Shown here: positions 45,978 to 56,415 of the stretch, one piece after another
How positions within the stretch are numbered: the stretch's first letter is position 1
How the letters are laid out: every line of letters starts with the position of its first letter
Assembly: GCA_003263775.1 (NCBI GenBank)
Contig: JYJJ01000006.1
Span: 186,001-250,000 of the forward strand
Direction of reading: 5' to 3'
DNA: 64,000 nt
From: Vibrio maritimus
Lineage (GTDB): Bacteria > Pseudomonadota > Gammaproteobacteria > Enterobacterales > Vibrionaceae
The notes under the pieces: model-generated
The model's database searches: none
Told to the model about the DNA's origin: nothing
The model's input: the letters and a program-made list of their open reading frames with translations, nothing else
Translations under genes and position numbers: made by a program

Positions 45978-46546
45978 TTACTCTGTGACAGGCTCACGCA
46001 ACTCTTCGATACATCCTCGGCTAATATCTTCATTGATGTAAGCCATGCCAAGAATATTTAAGAAATCCATACGGTCGGCATTGCGAAGGTCAATCTCAGG
46101 CACCTCGAGATTATTATCTTGGTAGAGCTTGGCGATGTGCGCCATGAATGCCTCACCATCACGCATCATTAAGAGACTCATGGCACCCACATCCGGCTTT
46201 ACGCGACTTTGCTGGTCTGCATTGAGGTTAATCTGCAATACGACGGGCTCTTCGCTTCCCTCAAATCTTACGCCACGTTCACGAACCGTTTGCTGCGCCC
46301 AGTAGTATGCGAGCTCTTTGCTTTGTGTGAGAAATACGGGTTCGGTGACGTCTTGGAAGTGGTTTCCTATGGTTGCATGGTGGCTTTAGCAACGTCATTG
46401 AGCGCTTGGTCGCCTGAGCGTTTTAAGCCTTGTGCTTGGATAGAGGCGACGAGTGCTGAAGAGGTGCCATGGTACCAGGTGTTGCTGGTGGTGAAACCGG
46501 TTTTTGTTAGTAGGGTTTGGGTGTCTTTTAGGTGTTGTGGGGTCAT
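45978..46546 (-). CDS. putative ADP-ribosyltransferase-fold protein of unknown role, one frameshift
   Basis: About 189 aa after repair. From 46546 the frame gives WYHGTSSALVASIQAQGLKR, then breaks near 46380 where one base is missing, and resumes with FQDVTEPVFLTQSKELAYYWA. A YHGT motif followed by a GL turn, a VFLT strand with AYYWA, and a late PVVLQINL strand is the pattern seen in ADP-ribosyltransferase-like folds (PARP/DarT/toxin ARTs). The assignment is by pattern only; catalytic competence is unclear. No signal peptide. A GAGG site precedes the ATG. It lies downstream of aceA on the same strand, separated by a MITE-like repeat. Confidence 0.6.
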
Positions 46547-46611
46547 GGGCGGCCTCTTTGTTTTTAGAGCTGGGTGGTGAGAGTTTAGAGTTGAAGGCTG
46601 AGAGCTAAGAG

Positions 46612-46766
46612 CTAAGAGCCACCCCCTCTAGCTCCCCCTTATAAAGGGGGAGAACTAGTGCTCGCTCCTGTCGTCGCATCGCGTACTTAATGTGTAAGGC
46701 GATGCGCAGCGAGCCTGTGGTTCCTCCCCTTTAAGCCGGGAGGCTAGGAGGGGTAAAAGCTCTTAG
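46612..46766. repeat. MITE-like nested inverted repeat element
   Basis: 155-bp element with imperfect terminal inverted repeats: CTAAGAGC followed by CACCCCCTCTAGCTCCC at the left, mirrored by GGGAGGCTAGGAGGGG and GCTCTTAG at the right. Inside are a second pair, GCTCGCT / AGCGAGC, and a third, GCATCGC / GCGATGC. The nested symmetry would fold into one long hairpin. No transposase gene is included, and it touches the last codons of aceA. Such CCCTCCTAGCC-type elements are scattered in vibrio genomes. Confidence 0.7.
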
Positions 46767-48361
46767 TCAAACTGATTAGAAGTATTCAACTCACCAGCCG
46801 CTTTCAGCGCGTTCTCACCCGCAAAGTACTCTTTATGGTCATCACCGATATCTGAACCAGACATGTTTTGGTGTTTAACACATGCGATACCTTGACGGAT
46901 TTCTTGACGCTGAACGTTCTTAACGTAGCCAAGCATGCCTTCATCACCGAAGTACTCTTTCGCTAGGTTATCTGTTGATAGCGCAGCGGTGTGGTACGTT
47001 GGTAGTGTGATTAGGTGGTGGAAGATACCTGCTTCACGAGACGCGTCTGCTTGGAACGTACGGATTTTGTCGTCAGCGCGTTTCGATAGCTCAGTTTCGT
47101 CATATTCTGCGCTCATTAGGTTTGCGCGGTCGTATGCTGAAACATCTTCACCTGCTTCTGCCATTGCGTCGTACGCTTGTTGGCGGAAGTTTAGCGTCCA
47201 GTTGAATGAAGGCGAGTTGTTGTAAACTAGCTTCGCGTTCGGATGTACTGCACGTACGCCGTCCATCATCTCTTTGATTTGACCGATGTGTGGCTTCTCA
47301 GTTTCAATCCACAGTAGATCAGCACCTGCGTTGATAGCTTCGATACAGTCAAATACACAGCGGTCTTCACCAGTACCTGAGCGGAACTGATATAGGCCAG
47401 AAGGAAGGCGCTTAGGACGTACTAGCTTGCCATCACGGTTAAAGCAAACGTCGCCCTGCTTCATGTCAGCTACATCGATCTCTTCAACGTCTAGGTAAGA
47501 GTTGTAGATGTCGCCTTGGTCGCCTGGCTCTTTCACTACCGCAATTTCTTTGGTTAGGCCAGCGCCTTGTGAGTCAGTACGTGCAACGATGATGCCGTTG
47601 TCGATGCCAAGCTCAAGGAATGCATAACGTAGTGCGCGCAGTTTGGCGTGGAAGTCAGCGTGAGGTACGGTTACTTTACCGTCTTGGTGGCCACACTGTT
47701 TCTCATCGGCTACTTGGTTTTCAATCTGTAGACAACAAGCACCCGCTTCAATCATTTTCTTAGCAAGTAGGTAAGTCGCTTCAGCGTTACCAAAACCTGC
47801 ATCGATATCGGCAACGATTGGCACAACGTGAGTTTGGTGGTTGTCGATTTTGTCTTGGATTTGGTCTTGAAGTGCTACGTCGCCTGCTTCACGTGCTGCG
47901 TCTAGCTCACGGAATAGACCGCCTAGTTCACGTGCATCTGCTTGACGAAGGAAAGTGTATAGCTCTTCGATAAGTGCAGGAACAGACGTCTTCTCATGCA
48001 TTGATTGGTCTGGAAGTGGACCGAATTCAGAGCGAAGTGCCGCAACCATCCAACCTGATAGGTATAGGTAGCGTTTGTCAGTCTTGCCACCAAAGTGCTT
48101 CTTAATAGAAATCATTTTTTGTTGGCCAATGAAACCGTGCCAGCAACCCAAAGACTGAGTGTACTGAGACTTGTCTGCGTCGTACGCTTCCATGTCTGCA
48201 CGCATAATATCCGCCGTGTATTGCGCGATATCTAGGCCTGTTTTGAATTTGTTTTGAGCACGCATACGAGCAGCAGACTCAGCATCGATTGCATCCCATG
48301 GCGTACCTGCAGCGCGTTTTGCAACTTCGATCATTTCGATATCTTGATTAATTTGCGACAT
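46763..48361 (-). CDS. aceA: isocitrate lyase
   Basis: 532-aa enzyme splitting isocitrate to glyoxylate and succinate, first step of the glyoxylate shunt. The catalytic Cys lies in DEKQCGHQDG (family motif KKCGH). Other blocks: VPIVADIDAGFGN, IVARTDSQGAG and LVYNNSPSFNW. Its length matches the longer form of Pseudomonas and Vibrio rather than the ~430-aa E. coli type. Diverges from a LysR gene; malate synthase lies on the far side. Together they permit growth on acetate and fatty acids. Confidence 0.95.
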   Translation of the reverse strand: MSQINQDIEMIEVAKRAAGTPWDAIDAESAARMRAQNKFKTGLDIAQYTADIMRADMEAYDADKSQYTQSLGCWHGFIGQQKMISIKKHFGGKTDKRYLYLSGWMVAALRSEFGPLPDQSMHEKTSVPALIEELYTFLRQADARELGGLFRELDAAREAGDVALQDQIQDKIDNHQTHVVPIVADIDAGFGNAEATYLLAKKMIEAGACCLQIENQVADEKQCGHQDGKVTVPHADFHAKLRALRYAFLELGIDNGIIVARTDSQGAGLTKEIAVVKEPGDQGDIYNSYLDVEEIDVADMKQGDVCFNRDGKLVRPKRLPSGLYQFRSGTGEDRCVFDCIEAINAGADLLWIETEKPHIGQIKEMMDGVRAVHPNAKLVYNNSPSFNWTLNFRQQAYDAMAEAGEDVSAYDRANLMSAEYDETELSKRADDKIRTFQADASREAGIFHHLITLPTYHTAALSTDNLAKEYFGDEGMLGYVKNVQRQEIRQGIACVKHQNMSGSDIGDDHKEYFAGENALKAAGELNTSNQFD

Positions 48362-48494
48362 AACTATTCCTTAGTTTCACGTTGGATATAGGGTGGCCAG
48401 TGGCCTGTAGTATTAACTTGTTGTTATGGACAAATCCTAGCCGCTTGTGTGATAATTTTGTTAATTTATAGTTGTTATACTCGGTATTTTTGTT

Positions 48495-49446
48495 ATGAAT
48501 ATTGCTCGTATTGACCTTAATTTGCTTGTGTATTTAGACATGCTGCTGCGAGAACGAAACGTGACTCGCGCGGCGAATCAGTTGGGAATCACTCAGCCAG
48601 CGATGAGTAATGGATTGCGTCGACTGCGCGATCTGTTTGAAGATCCACTTTTGGTGAGAACCAGTGAAGGAATGATCCAACCGAGCGTGCCCAAAAGCTT
48701 CAGCCGCAGATCCGCAATATTCTTGCTAATGTAGAAAAGACGGTGCAAACCACGACCGAGTTTAATGCTGAGGACAGCGAGCGCGTGTTTCGCATCATGC
48801 GAGCGATTACGCCGAGTCCACTATTATTCAACCCTTGCTGGAAAAGCTAAGCGAAATTGCCCCAAAGATACGTTTAGACATCATGACGCCAAGTGATGTG
48901 AGCTATCAGGACGTTGAGCAAGGCACTGTTGATATCGTCATTAACCGCTTTGATGATATTCCTCAGTCTTTTCACCAAATGAGTCTGTGGCACGATGGCT
49001 TTTCTTGTCTATTCAGCCGCGACAACCCAATCGCCGATAACTTTGACCTGTTCTCTTATCTAAAGGCGCAGCATATCTGGGTAAGTAAAACCGGCATGGG
49101 TACCGGGCACGGAGTTAACCCGAGTCAAGCTCAGAAACTGGGTTGGATTGATGAGGCGTTAATGAAGATAGGCAAAACCCGAAATATCACGGTGTTTACC
49201 CGTCACTACCTATCCGCGATTCTTTTTGCACAGCAGAAGAATCTGATTTTGACGATTCCGAGCAAGGCTGCCCAATCACAGCGCAACAATCCCAAACTGC
49301 TTATCAAACCTGCGCCATTTGCGATAGAGCCGTTTGAGGTCAAGATGGCATGGAGTCCACTCTTACAAAGTAATCCCGATCACCAATGGATGCGCCGCCT
49401 GATAAAAAGCGTCGCTAACGAGTTAGAAAGTGGCGTAACGGAGTAA
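48495..49446 (+). CDS. LysR family regulator between aceA and glcB, two frameshifts
   Basis: About 317 aa after repair. Winged helix at the N-terminus (LLRERNVTRAANQLGITQ, then PAMSNGLRRLRDLF) and a substrate-binding domain. Two single-base losses occur near 48685 (a C of a run) and near 48800; repaired, the frame reads PTERAQKLQPQIRNIL and then ASDYAESTIIQPLLEKL. Located between divergent aceA and downstream glcB, so it is a candidate regulator of the glyoxylate shunt, although targets are inferred from position. Confidence 0.86.
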
Positions 49447-49573
49447 CTGAGAAGGTCAATAATAGGGGTATTTTTTCTATGAATGTTAACTATAAGTGGC
49501 ATAAATTAGTCAAATTCTCCTCAGTTACGTAGATTTTTAAGCAGTGGTCATCGACTAATTCGAGAGAAATTTT

Positions 49574-51759
49574 ATGAGCAATCGTATTCAACAGGGAAGC
49601 TTGAACATTGATAGCACCCTCTACAATTTGGTTAATGAGCAAATCATTCCCGGTACTGGCATTGAAGCTGACGCATTTTGGCAATCGTTCGAGTCGATCT
49701 TATCTGACCTAGCACCAAAAAATCGTGCGCTGCTCGTCAAGCGTGACGATCTGCAACATCAAATCGATGTTTGGCATCAAGAGCGCGCAGGTCATGTGAT
49801 TGATCCAGTCGAATATAAAACCTTTCTTCAGCAAATCGGTTACTTGGTTCCTGAAGTTGATGATTTTGAAATCACAACAGAAAACGTAGAGCCAGAAATT
49901 GCGACTCAAGCAGGTCCACAGCTGGTGGTACCTATCATGAATGCCCGTTTTGCACTTAACGCAGCGAATGCGCGTTGGGGCAGTTTATATGACGCACTTT
50001 ACGGTACGGATGTGATCGGTGAAGAAGACGGTGCGGAGCGTGGTGGTAGCTTTAACCCAGTACGTGGTGAAAAAGTCGTAGCCTATGCTCGTGAGTTTCT
50101 TGATTCAGCAGCACCACTTAACGGCGTATCACACCGAGAAGTCGCTCAGTACAGCATCAGCAACGTCAGTGTAGGTAACACCCTTACCGCCACCCTTACC
50201 AATGGTGAGGAAGTAACCTTGATGGATAGCACGCAGTTTATCGGCTATCAAGGAGAGGCAAGCTCACCGTCATGCATTCTTCTTAAACACAATAACCTTC
50301 ATATCGAAATTCAAATCGATCCGAACACACCTATCGGTCGTGTAGATGCAGCGGGTATTAAAGATGTAGTTGTTGAAGCGGCGCTCACTACCATTATGGA
50401 TTGTGAAGATTCGGTAGCGGCGGTAGACGGCGAAGATAAAGCGTTGGCCTATCGAAACTGGTTAGGTCTGATGAAAGGCGATCTGCAGGAGAGTCTAGAA
50501 AAAAATGGAAAAACCATTGTTCGAAGTCTAAATCCAGATCGTCAATATACCAGCGTGACAGGCGGAGAGATCCACCTCAAAGGCCGTAGTATGTTGTTTA
50601 TTCGCAACGTTGGTCACTTAATGACGAACCCAGCGATCCTTGATAGTGCAGGTCGTGAGGTGCCTGAAGGTATTATGGATGCCATGATCACCTCGCTGAT
50701 AGCTATCCATGATCTCAAAGGCAATAGCCAGTATCAAAACTCGACATCAGGCAGCATCAATATCGTTAAACCTAAGATGCACGGCCCTGAAGAAGTGGCG
50801 TTTACCAACGAGCTATTTACTCGAGTGGAAGATGCGCTTGGTTTGGAGCGAAACACCATCAAAGTTGGCATTATGGATGAGGAGCGTCGCACTTCGGTTA
50901 ACCTCAAAGCGTGTATTCATGCTGCGAAAGAGCGTGTCGTATTCATCAATACAGGCTTCTTGGATAGAACGGGTGATGAGATCCACACCAGCATGGAAGC
51001 GGGCGCATTTGCTCCAAAGGCGCAATTGAAAACCATGACTTGGATTGGCGCTTACGAAGATCAAAACGTGGATCTCGGTTTAGCGTGCGGTTTACAAGGT
51101 AAAGCGCAAATCGGTAAAGGTATGTGGCCTGAGCCTGATAACATGGCAAAAATGATGGATGCCAAGATTGGTCATCCCCAATCAGGTGCTAACACCGCAT
51201 GGGTGCCTTCGCCGACTGCAGCGACGTTGCATGCGCTTCACTATCACCAAGTCAGCGTACCGAGCCGTCAAAAAGAGCTTCGTGAGCGCGTGATGGCGAG
51301 TGTGGATGATATCTTAACGATTCCACTATTAGGCTCGCAAAAGCTGACAGCAGAACAAATTCAAAGTGAGTTAGATAATAACGCACAAGGCATTCTTGGC
51401 TACGTAGTACGCTGGATTGACCAAGGTGTTGGCTGCTCTAAAGTGCCAGACATCAATGATGTTGGTCTGATGGAAGATCGCGCTACGCTTCGTATTTCAA
51501 GCCAGCACATTGCCAACTGGTTACGTCATGGCATTTGCACTGAGTCTCAAGTGATGAAAACTATGCAGCGTATGGCACAAGTTGTTGACCAACAAAATGC
51601 CGATGACCCAAATTACAACAATATGGCCCCAACTTTGACAGCAGCATTGCGTTCTCTGCCGCGTGTCAGTTGGTGTTCGAAGGCTGCGCACAGCCCAATG
51701 GCTATACCGAGCCCGTATTGCACGCAATGCGACTCAAATTAAAATCACAACAAAGATAA
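49574..51759 (+). CDS. glcB: malate synthase G, one frameshift near the C-terminus
   Basis: Condenses glyoxylate with acetyl-CoA to malate. About 728 aa after repair, the size of the single-chain G form. Landmarks: [14 protein letters not shown], the catalytic Asp region [44 protein letters not shown] and [12 protein letters not shown]. One A is missing near 51635: as read, the end becomes an out-of-frame tail stopping at 51742; with the base restored it reads [20 protein letters not shown] and ends LKLKSQQR at 51759. Completes the glyoxylate shunt with aceA. Confidence 0.94.
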
Positions 51760-51788
51760 AACACTGTAATTACCAAGCCCAAGGTAAC

Positions 51789-51815
51789 ACCGCGCTTTCG
51801 AGCGCGGTTTTTTTT
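51789..51815 (+). terminator. rho-independent terminator after glcB
   Basis: 8-bp stem ACCGCGCT / AGCGCGGT with a TTCG loop, then an eight-T tract. Confidence 0.92.
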
Positions 51816-52001
51816 CGAGCTGCGGCTGATGAAGCGGGAGCCTGACGATAATATTGATGGAGTACTAGCGAGTATTTTAACATTATCGAGGAGAAGCAAG
51901 CAGAGCCAAGGTTATGTCGTGATTTTCTTAGAAAGTCTGCCTACTTACTTAATTGAAGGCTCCATACTGCAATAGTAAGTATGTATCATCAAAAGCTTGA
52001 G

Positions 52002-52568
52002 TTATTCGCCAGCTTTATCCATACAAACAACCTCATAACCTGTCGATGACTTGAATACTCGAACGTTAAACCCTACCTCTTCTAGAAAGTCATAGTTATG
52101 CCCTGCAATGGCGGGCCAAACTGCAAGTGCAGACAGTCGAGTGTTGCCCGTATTGATCAATCGGTGGGCGACAAAGCCGGGAATATGATGCACGCTGCCT
52201 GGGAATACTTTCTCAATGGACACTTCCCCTTGCTCTGTTTGCATGAGTAATAAACCTTCACCCTGCGAGCCAAAATAGAACTCCGCTTGCTCTTTGCGTT
52301 GGTGAATGTGCCCTCTAGTCATATGGAATTCATTACCTACAGAACCGGGCTCAATATGTGAGACACCAAAGTTTAGTTCTCCTTCTGCATGCTGGGTAGG
52401 TAGCATTTCCACCTGGTAGATAATTTGGTCCTGTGCACTTGCGGCACGTTGGGTTTCGTCAGCAAATACACCTTCAAGTGAGCCAAGTGTCGTTTCTTTG
52501 CAGACGACGTTTTCTGCATCAATCTGACCAGTTAAGTAATTGATGCTAGGGGGAATAGATAAATGCAT
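52002..52568 (-). CDS. cupin-type glucose-6-phosphate isomerase
   Basis: 188 aa, cupin fold unrelated to ordinary Pgi. The metal-binding set is clear in MTRGHIHQRKEQAEFYFG (His, His, Glu) and the later VHHIPGFVAHRLIN (His). Such enzymes interconvert glucose-6-phosphate and fructose-6-phosphate, sometimes also mannose-6-phosphate. Last gene of the PTS operon; its ribosome-binding site overlaps the stop of the epimerase gene. Its presence suggests the imported sugar phosphate passes through several isomerisations. Confidence 0.87.
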   Translation of the reverse strand: MHLSIPPSINYLTGQIDAENVVCKETTLGSLEGVFADETQRAASAQDQIIYQVEMLPTQHAEGELNFGVSHIEPGSVGNEFHMTRGHIHQRKEQAEFYFGSQGEGLLLMQTEQGEVSIEKVFPGSVHHIPGFVAHRLINTGNTRLSALAVWPAIAGHNYDFLEEVGFNVRVFKSSTGYEVVCMDKAGE

Positions 52569-52569
52569 G

Positions 52570-53696
52570 TTAATCCTTATTGGCGATTCTGAGTAATTCA
52601 GAAAAGGCTAGAAATAGATGATAAAAACTGCTCGCTGGAGAGTGTTCATTTAACGGTTCACCCGTGCCATCGACTTGATCGACCCATAACCCTGGCAACG
52701 CTGGATTCAAGTAATGAACGAAGATGTGTTCCACTGCTTGACTGACTGCGGCTCGGCGAGTTTCGCTAGGCTCTCTTTCCCAAAGTGCAATACAGGCTTT
52801 TAAGTATTCGGTTTGACACCAAAGGCGTGATGTTGAGCGCAACGGCTTGCCGTTGGCGTATATCTCGTCTCTAACAAGACCGTTGTCGTTGTGTCCATAT
52901 TGCTGTGCAAAGTGGTACAACACGTCGATGGCCTTTTGGACGTCAACGCCAGTCAGCTTCTGATAATGGCTGAGTAACCAGATCCATTCATAATGATGAC
53001 CAGGGTCAATATGGGTACCTGTTTCCACGTCAAGTGAGAAATCGGCCTTAAAAAACTCTGCTAGATGGTCACTTTGCATGAAATGAGCTTGGAACAATTG
53101 ATAGATTTGCGTTGCTCGCTCCAGCCAAATGGGATTGTCGGTATGTTCGTAGCTGACCATTAACGCTTCGAACAAATGCATGTGAGGGTTTTGCCCTTTG
53201 TTGAAGGCGTTGCCTTCAGTCAGAAAAAACCACCTTTTGCTGTGTCCCAAAGATACGCTGAGATGCGTTGGTAAATGGCCTCCATTGAGTGTAGAGAATG
53301 TTCATCAGCTGCTAGTTTGTAATGCCAAGCAAACCCAAGAAGCGCGAAGGCTTGCTCGTATAGGTTAATCGCCACACTTTTGCTGTCATTGCTTTCGCAC
53401 AGCGCAAAGCGATAACCGGATGATGGTGAGCCAAAGTGCTTAAATCCTTGTTCAATGGCAGAAAAAACTTGAGTGCGTCCGTCGATTAGCTCGAGCTCAG
53501 TGGCGTGAGCGAAGACGTAAACCTGACGTGGCTGCACGCGAAATCTAAGTAAAACGTCACTAAACTCTTGTCCGTCGGAAAGTAAGCCTTCGGCAAAGAT
53601 CCCGTTTTGACTCGATAGTGTTTTTTGCCATCGAGGTAGTGCATGTTGAGTGAGCCAGTGTTGGCACCGAGCGATTTGAAAGGTTAGGGAGTCCAT
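52570..53696 (-). CDS. AGE-family sugar epimerase/isomerase, one frameshift
   Basis: About 375 aa after repair, alpha6/alpha6-barrel of the N-acylglucosamine 2-epimerase class. Catalytic His positions are found in NPHMHLFEAL and DPGHHYEWIWLL, with RPR-like block RVQPRQVYVF earlier. The break near 53230 is a missing T in a T-run; the joined sequence reads AKGGFFLTEGNAFNKGQNP. Start MDSLTFQ at 53696 is chosen for its TTGGAGC upstream. Family members interconvert mannose/fructose/glucose (YihS), N-acetylmannosamine or cellobiose. With ManA and a PTS in the operon, mannose isomerase is the most probable role. Confidence 0.85.
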
Positions 53697-53747
53697 AGCT
53701 TGCTCCAAAAAGTAGGGCACTCAATGAGTGCCCTAAGTATTGAATAA

Positions 53748-54596
53748 TTAGAAGAGACCGATGGCGACACCGATGAAGGAGATAACCACGAGCGAAAGCA
53801 TCGCTTTTACTGGGCTAAGACCTTTTTTCGCCATCGCAAACCAAGTGCCCAACACGACCACTAATGGCAATAGTTTAGGGAAGATTCCGTCGAGCATCAT
53901 TTGCACGTTGATGTCGACGCCGTCTTTGGTTGCGAACTCAAGCCCTGTGCCTAGGTTGACGTAACTGGCTGCAACACCGCCCATGACAAAGACACCTAAT
54001 AGTGACAACGCCTCTCGAATCTTGGTTGAACGGTGGCTGACAAGCATCTCAACGGAGCCTGCACCCATTTTGTAGCCTTTCATAAACAGCTGGTAAGAGC
54101 CAATGATAGCGATGGCGTTGAATGCCACGATGTAGAAGATAGGGCCTAACATGCTACCGCCTGCGGCTAGTGCCATACCAATACTAAGTAAGATAGGTAC
54201 TAACATACCCGGAATCATGGAATCACCAATACCAGCGACGGGGCCCATCAAACCGACTTTGAGTGTATTGATGGTTTCGCCATCAATAGGTTCGCCGTTG
54301 GCTTTCTTCTCTTCCATACCCACAGCCATCCCGTTGATGATAGCGCCCAGCTGTGGCTCGGTGTTGTAGAAGGATGCATGACGTTTCATCGCTTCTTTTC
54401 GGTCTTCTTGATTCGGGTAGAGCTTTTTCAAAGCAGGCATCATACCGAGACAGAAGCCAAATGATTCCAAACGTTCAAAACTCATCGATGATAGGTTGTA
54501 CATCATCCATGCACGCCAGCATTTCGTTAGATCTTTTTTGTCGAGTGTGACTTTGGGTTCGATCTCAGTACCAATTTTTGTGTGTTGTGCAGTCAT
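53748..54596 (-). CDS. mannose-family PTS permease subunit IID
   Basis: 282 aa. N-terminal cytoplasmic segment with WRAWMMYNLSSMSFERLESFGF and then membrane helices; LMGPVAGIGDSMIPGMLVPI and the terminal hydrophobic segment are typical of EIID. It partners EIIC to form the sugar channel. Its start overlaps the EIIC stop by one base. Confidence 0.93.
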   Translation of the reverse strand: MTAQHTKIGTEIEPKVTLDKKDLTKCWRAWMMYNLSSMSFERLESFGFCLGMMPALKKLYPNQEDRKEAMKRHASFYNTEPQLGAIINGMAVGMEEKKANGEPIDGETINTLKVGLMGPVAGIGDSMIPGMLVPILLSIGMALAAGGSMLGPIFYIVAFNAIAIIGSYQLFMKGYKMGAGSVEMLVSHRSTKIREALSLLGVFVMGGVAASYVNLGTGLEFATKDGVDINVQMMLDGIFPKLLPLVVVLGTWFAMAKKGLSPVKAMLSLVVISFIGVAIGLF

Positions 54597-55399
54597 TAGA
54601 ATTCATCCTCGTCATCATCAGCCTGTTGAACTGGCGCAGCGTTAGCTGTTTGTGGCTCTGGTTTGTAGTTGTAATGAAGTAACGCGAATAGTGCGCCAAT
54701 CATGACCAAACCTACCATGTTGAGGTTTAGGAATACGATGCCAACGAAACCGACTAAGAAGTAAATCAGCATCGTTGACTCTTTGATGATCTGCTTTAAC
54801 AGAATAGCGATACCGACAGCAGGCAAGATGCCACCTAAAACCGTCATGGTGTCAATCACCATATCTGGTAGGCTCGCCATAAATCCTTCAATATATTGAT
54901 TACCAAAATAAACAGCGATAAAGGTTGGAACAAAACGCATTAAGAAGTTGGTGACCTGCGGATAAATGGCGGAGTTCATGTACACGCCTTTCTCATCACC
55001 GGCTTCTATGGCTACATCTGCTTTATGGTTCCAGTAGGAGTTAATGACCATCATAAAGTTGAAGATGATAGTGCCTGCGATACCGATGGTCGCGGCGATA
55101 GCAACTGCGACTTCCACGCCCTGTCCAGACATGATGCCCAGCGCGACAGCAGGGTAGGCGACGAAGTTTAGGTCGGCTGGCATGGAGCCGCCAGGTGTTA
55201 CCATTGCGATGTAAACGGCTTGTACCGCCACACCAACCATGATGCCAGTTTGAATATCACCTAAGATGATACCCACCAACATGCCGGACACGAGTGGTCG
55301 AGTAATAGTGTACCAACCACCGGTTAGTCCAAGTAACCAGGGGGTGGAGAGGGCACCGAGATAGCAGAGTATCCCGATAAATACTGCTTCTATAAACAT
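54596..55399 (-). CDS. mannose-family PTS permease subunit IIC
   Basis: 267 aa with multiple membrane helices. The family block VTPGGSMPADLNFVAYPAVA (about residues 68-87) is conserved in ManY/AgaC-type proteins. Ends in a polar tail with DDDEDEF. Forms the translocator with EIID; specificity (mannose, fructose, sorbose or amino sugars) is not decided by sequence. Confidence 0.93.
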   Translation of the reverse strand: MFIEAVFIGILCYLGALSTPWLLGLTGGWYTITRPLVSGMLVGIILGDIQTGIMVGVAVQAVYIAMVTPGGSMPADLNFVAYPAVALGIMSGQGVEVAVAIAATIGIAGTIIFNFMMVINSYWNHKADVAIEAGDEKGVYMNSAIYPQVTNFLMRFVPTFIAVYFGNQYIEGFMASLPDMVIDTMTVLGGILPAVGIAILLKQIIKESTMLIYFLVGFVGIVFLNLNMVGLVMIGALFALLHYNYKPEPQTANAAPVQQADDDEDEF

Positions 55400-55431
55400 A
55401 ATGTCATCCTTTAGCTCACGTATTAGTCACC

Positions 55432-55464
55432 CCACTTTTGAAGCGAAAGTCGTATCAAAAGTGG
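55432..55464 (-). other. intercistronic hairpin between PTS IIB and IIC genes
   Basis: 10-bp stem CCACTTTTGA / TCAAAAGTGG around a 13-nt loop, in the only sizeable gap (79 bases) of the PTS operon. No T-run follows on the transcribed strand, so it may stabilise or process mRNA instead of terminating. Confidence 0.5.
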
Positions 55465-55478
55465 AGTTTGTTTTGTTG

Positions 55479-55973
55479 TTATTTCAGTTTTTGCAGTGCA
55501 TCTTGCCAGGTGTAGGAACTGGCATCAGGAACCAATCTGAAGTCGATGTGGTGACCGTCTTCTGAGAGGTAGTTAAATGCAGAGATTTCTTCTTGGTTGA
55601 CGCATTGGTTGCCGCCAATTGTCGTTGTGCCTTCTCTAGCGCTCATTGGGCCAACGTTGATTTTGTTATTGAGATTTTCAAGGCTAATACCCGCTTCGCG
55701 AATACGGCGCAGCGTGACTGGAGATTTTGCGATGACGAAATACTTCTTGTCGCTGGCGATCACCTTCGGTAGCTTGCTGACGGCGGTCGCCGTGTCAAAT
55801 AGCCAAACTTTAACGTCGGTTACAGCACCTTTCATGACTTGTGATAGCAATGGGTCAGCGGCTACAGCATCGTCAATGGCTACGATGCCATCACAAGGAA
55901 GCTCTTTAGCCCAACGAGTCATTAACTGTCCATGAATAACGCGGTCGTCGATACGCACAAATGAAATAGCCAT
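55479..55973 (-). CDS. mannose-family PTS subunit IIB
   Basis: 164 aa, the usual EIIB size. The phosphorylated histidine lies in VRIDDRVIHGQLMTRW (His15). It transfers phosphate from EIIA to the incoming sugar. Stand-alone, unlike the fused EIIAB of E. coli ManX. Confidence 0.93.
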   Translation of the reverse strand: MAISFVRIDDRVIHGQLMTRWAKELPCDGIVAIDDAVAADPLLSQVMKGAVTDVKVWLFDTATAVSKLPKVIASDKKYFVIAKSPVTLRRIREAGISLENLNNKINVGPMSAREGTTTIGGNQCVNQEEISAFNYLSEDGHHIDFRLVPDASSYTWQDALQKLK

Positions 55974-55984
55974 AGTGTTTCTCC

Positions 55985-56413
55985 TTAAAAATCGTCTTCT
56001 TGTGCCAGCTCTACTGGCTTGGCAACGACAACCGTTTTTAGAGCTTCTTGCTGCAAGGTCGTAGCAACGTATGAAGCGTCCATCTCTTCAACAAAGTCTG
56101 CCGTCATTAAAAGTGTTGGGAAATTCACCCCAGTAACGACTTCAACCTTTGGATTGAAATCTGGGTTGAATGCGTAAGTGCAAGCAACGTTGTAAGGCGT
56201 GCCGCATTCCAAATCGCATAGCACAACAATGCCGTCGACATTGGGCGCTATCGCAGTGATTTCACGGTGGAAATCTCGTTTAAATTGCTCGATGCCTCCC
56301 TCTTCGGTGAGACAGATCGCAGTCGTGTTACTAAGTTTGCCAAATACCATGTTGGCACTGCTGATAAGTGCAGTGGCTAATGGGCCATGACTGGCTACGA
56401 TAAAATGGAGCAT
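55985..56413 (-). CDS. mannose-family PTS subunit IIA
   Basis: 142 aa. Begins MLHFIVASHGPLATAL, giving the active histidine at position 9, like ManX EIIA. VLCDLECGTPYNVAC is the second family block. Takes phosphate from HPr. Starts three bases after the manA gene ends. Confidence 0.93.
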   Translation of the reverse strand: MLHFIVASHGPLATALISSANMVFGKLSNTTAICLTEEGGIEQFKRDFHREITAIAPNVDGIVVLCDLECGTPYNVACTYAFNPDFNPKVEVVTGVNFPTLLMTADFVEEMDASYVATTLQQEALKTVVVAKPVELAQEDDF

Positions 56414-56415
56414 GA

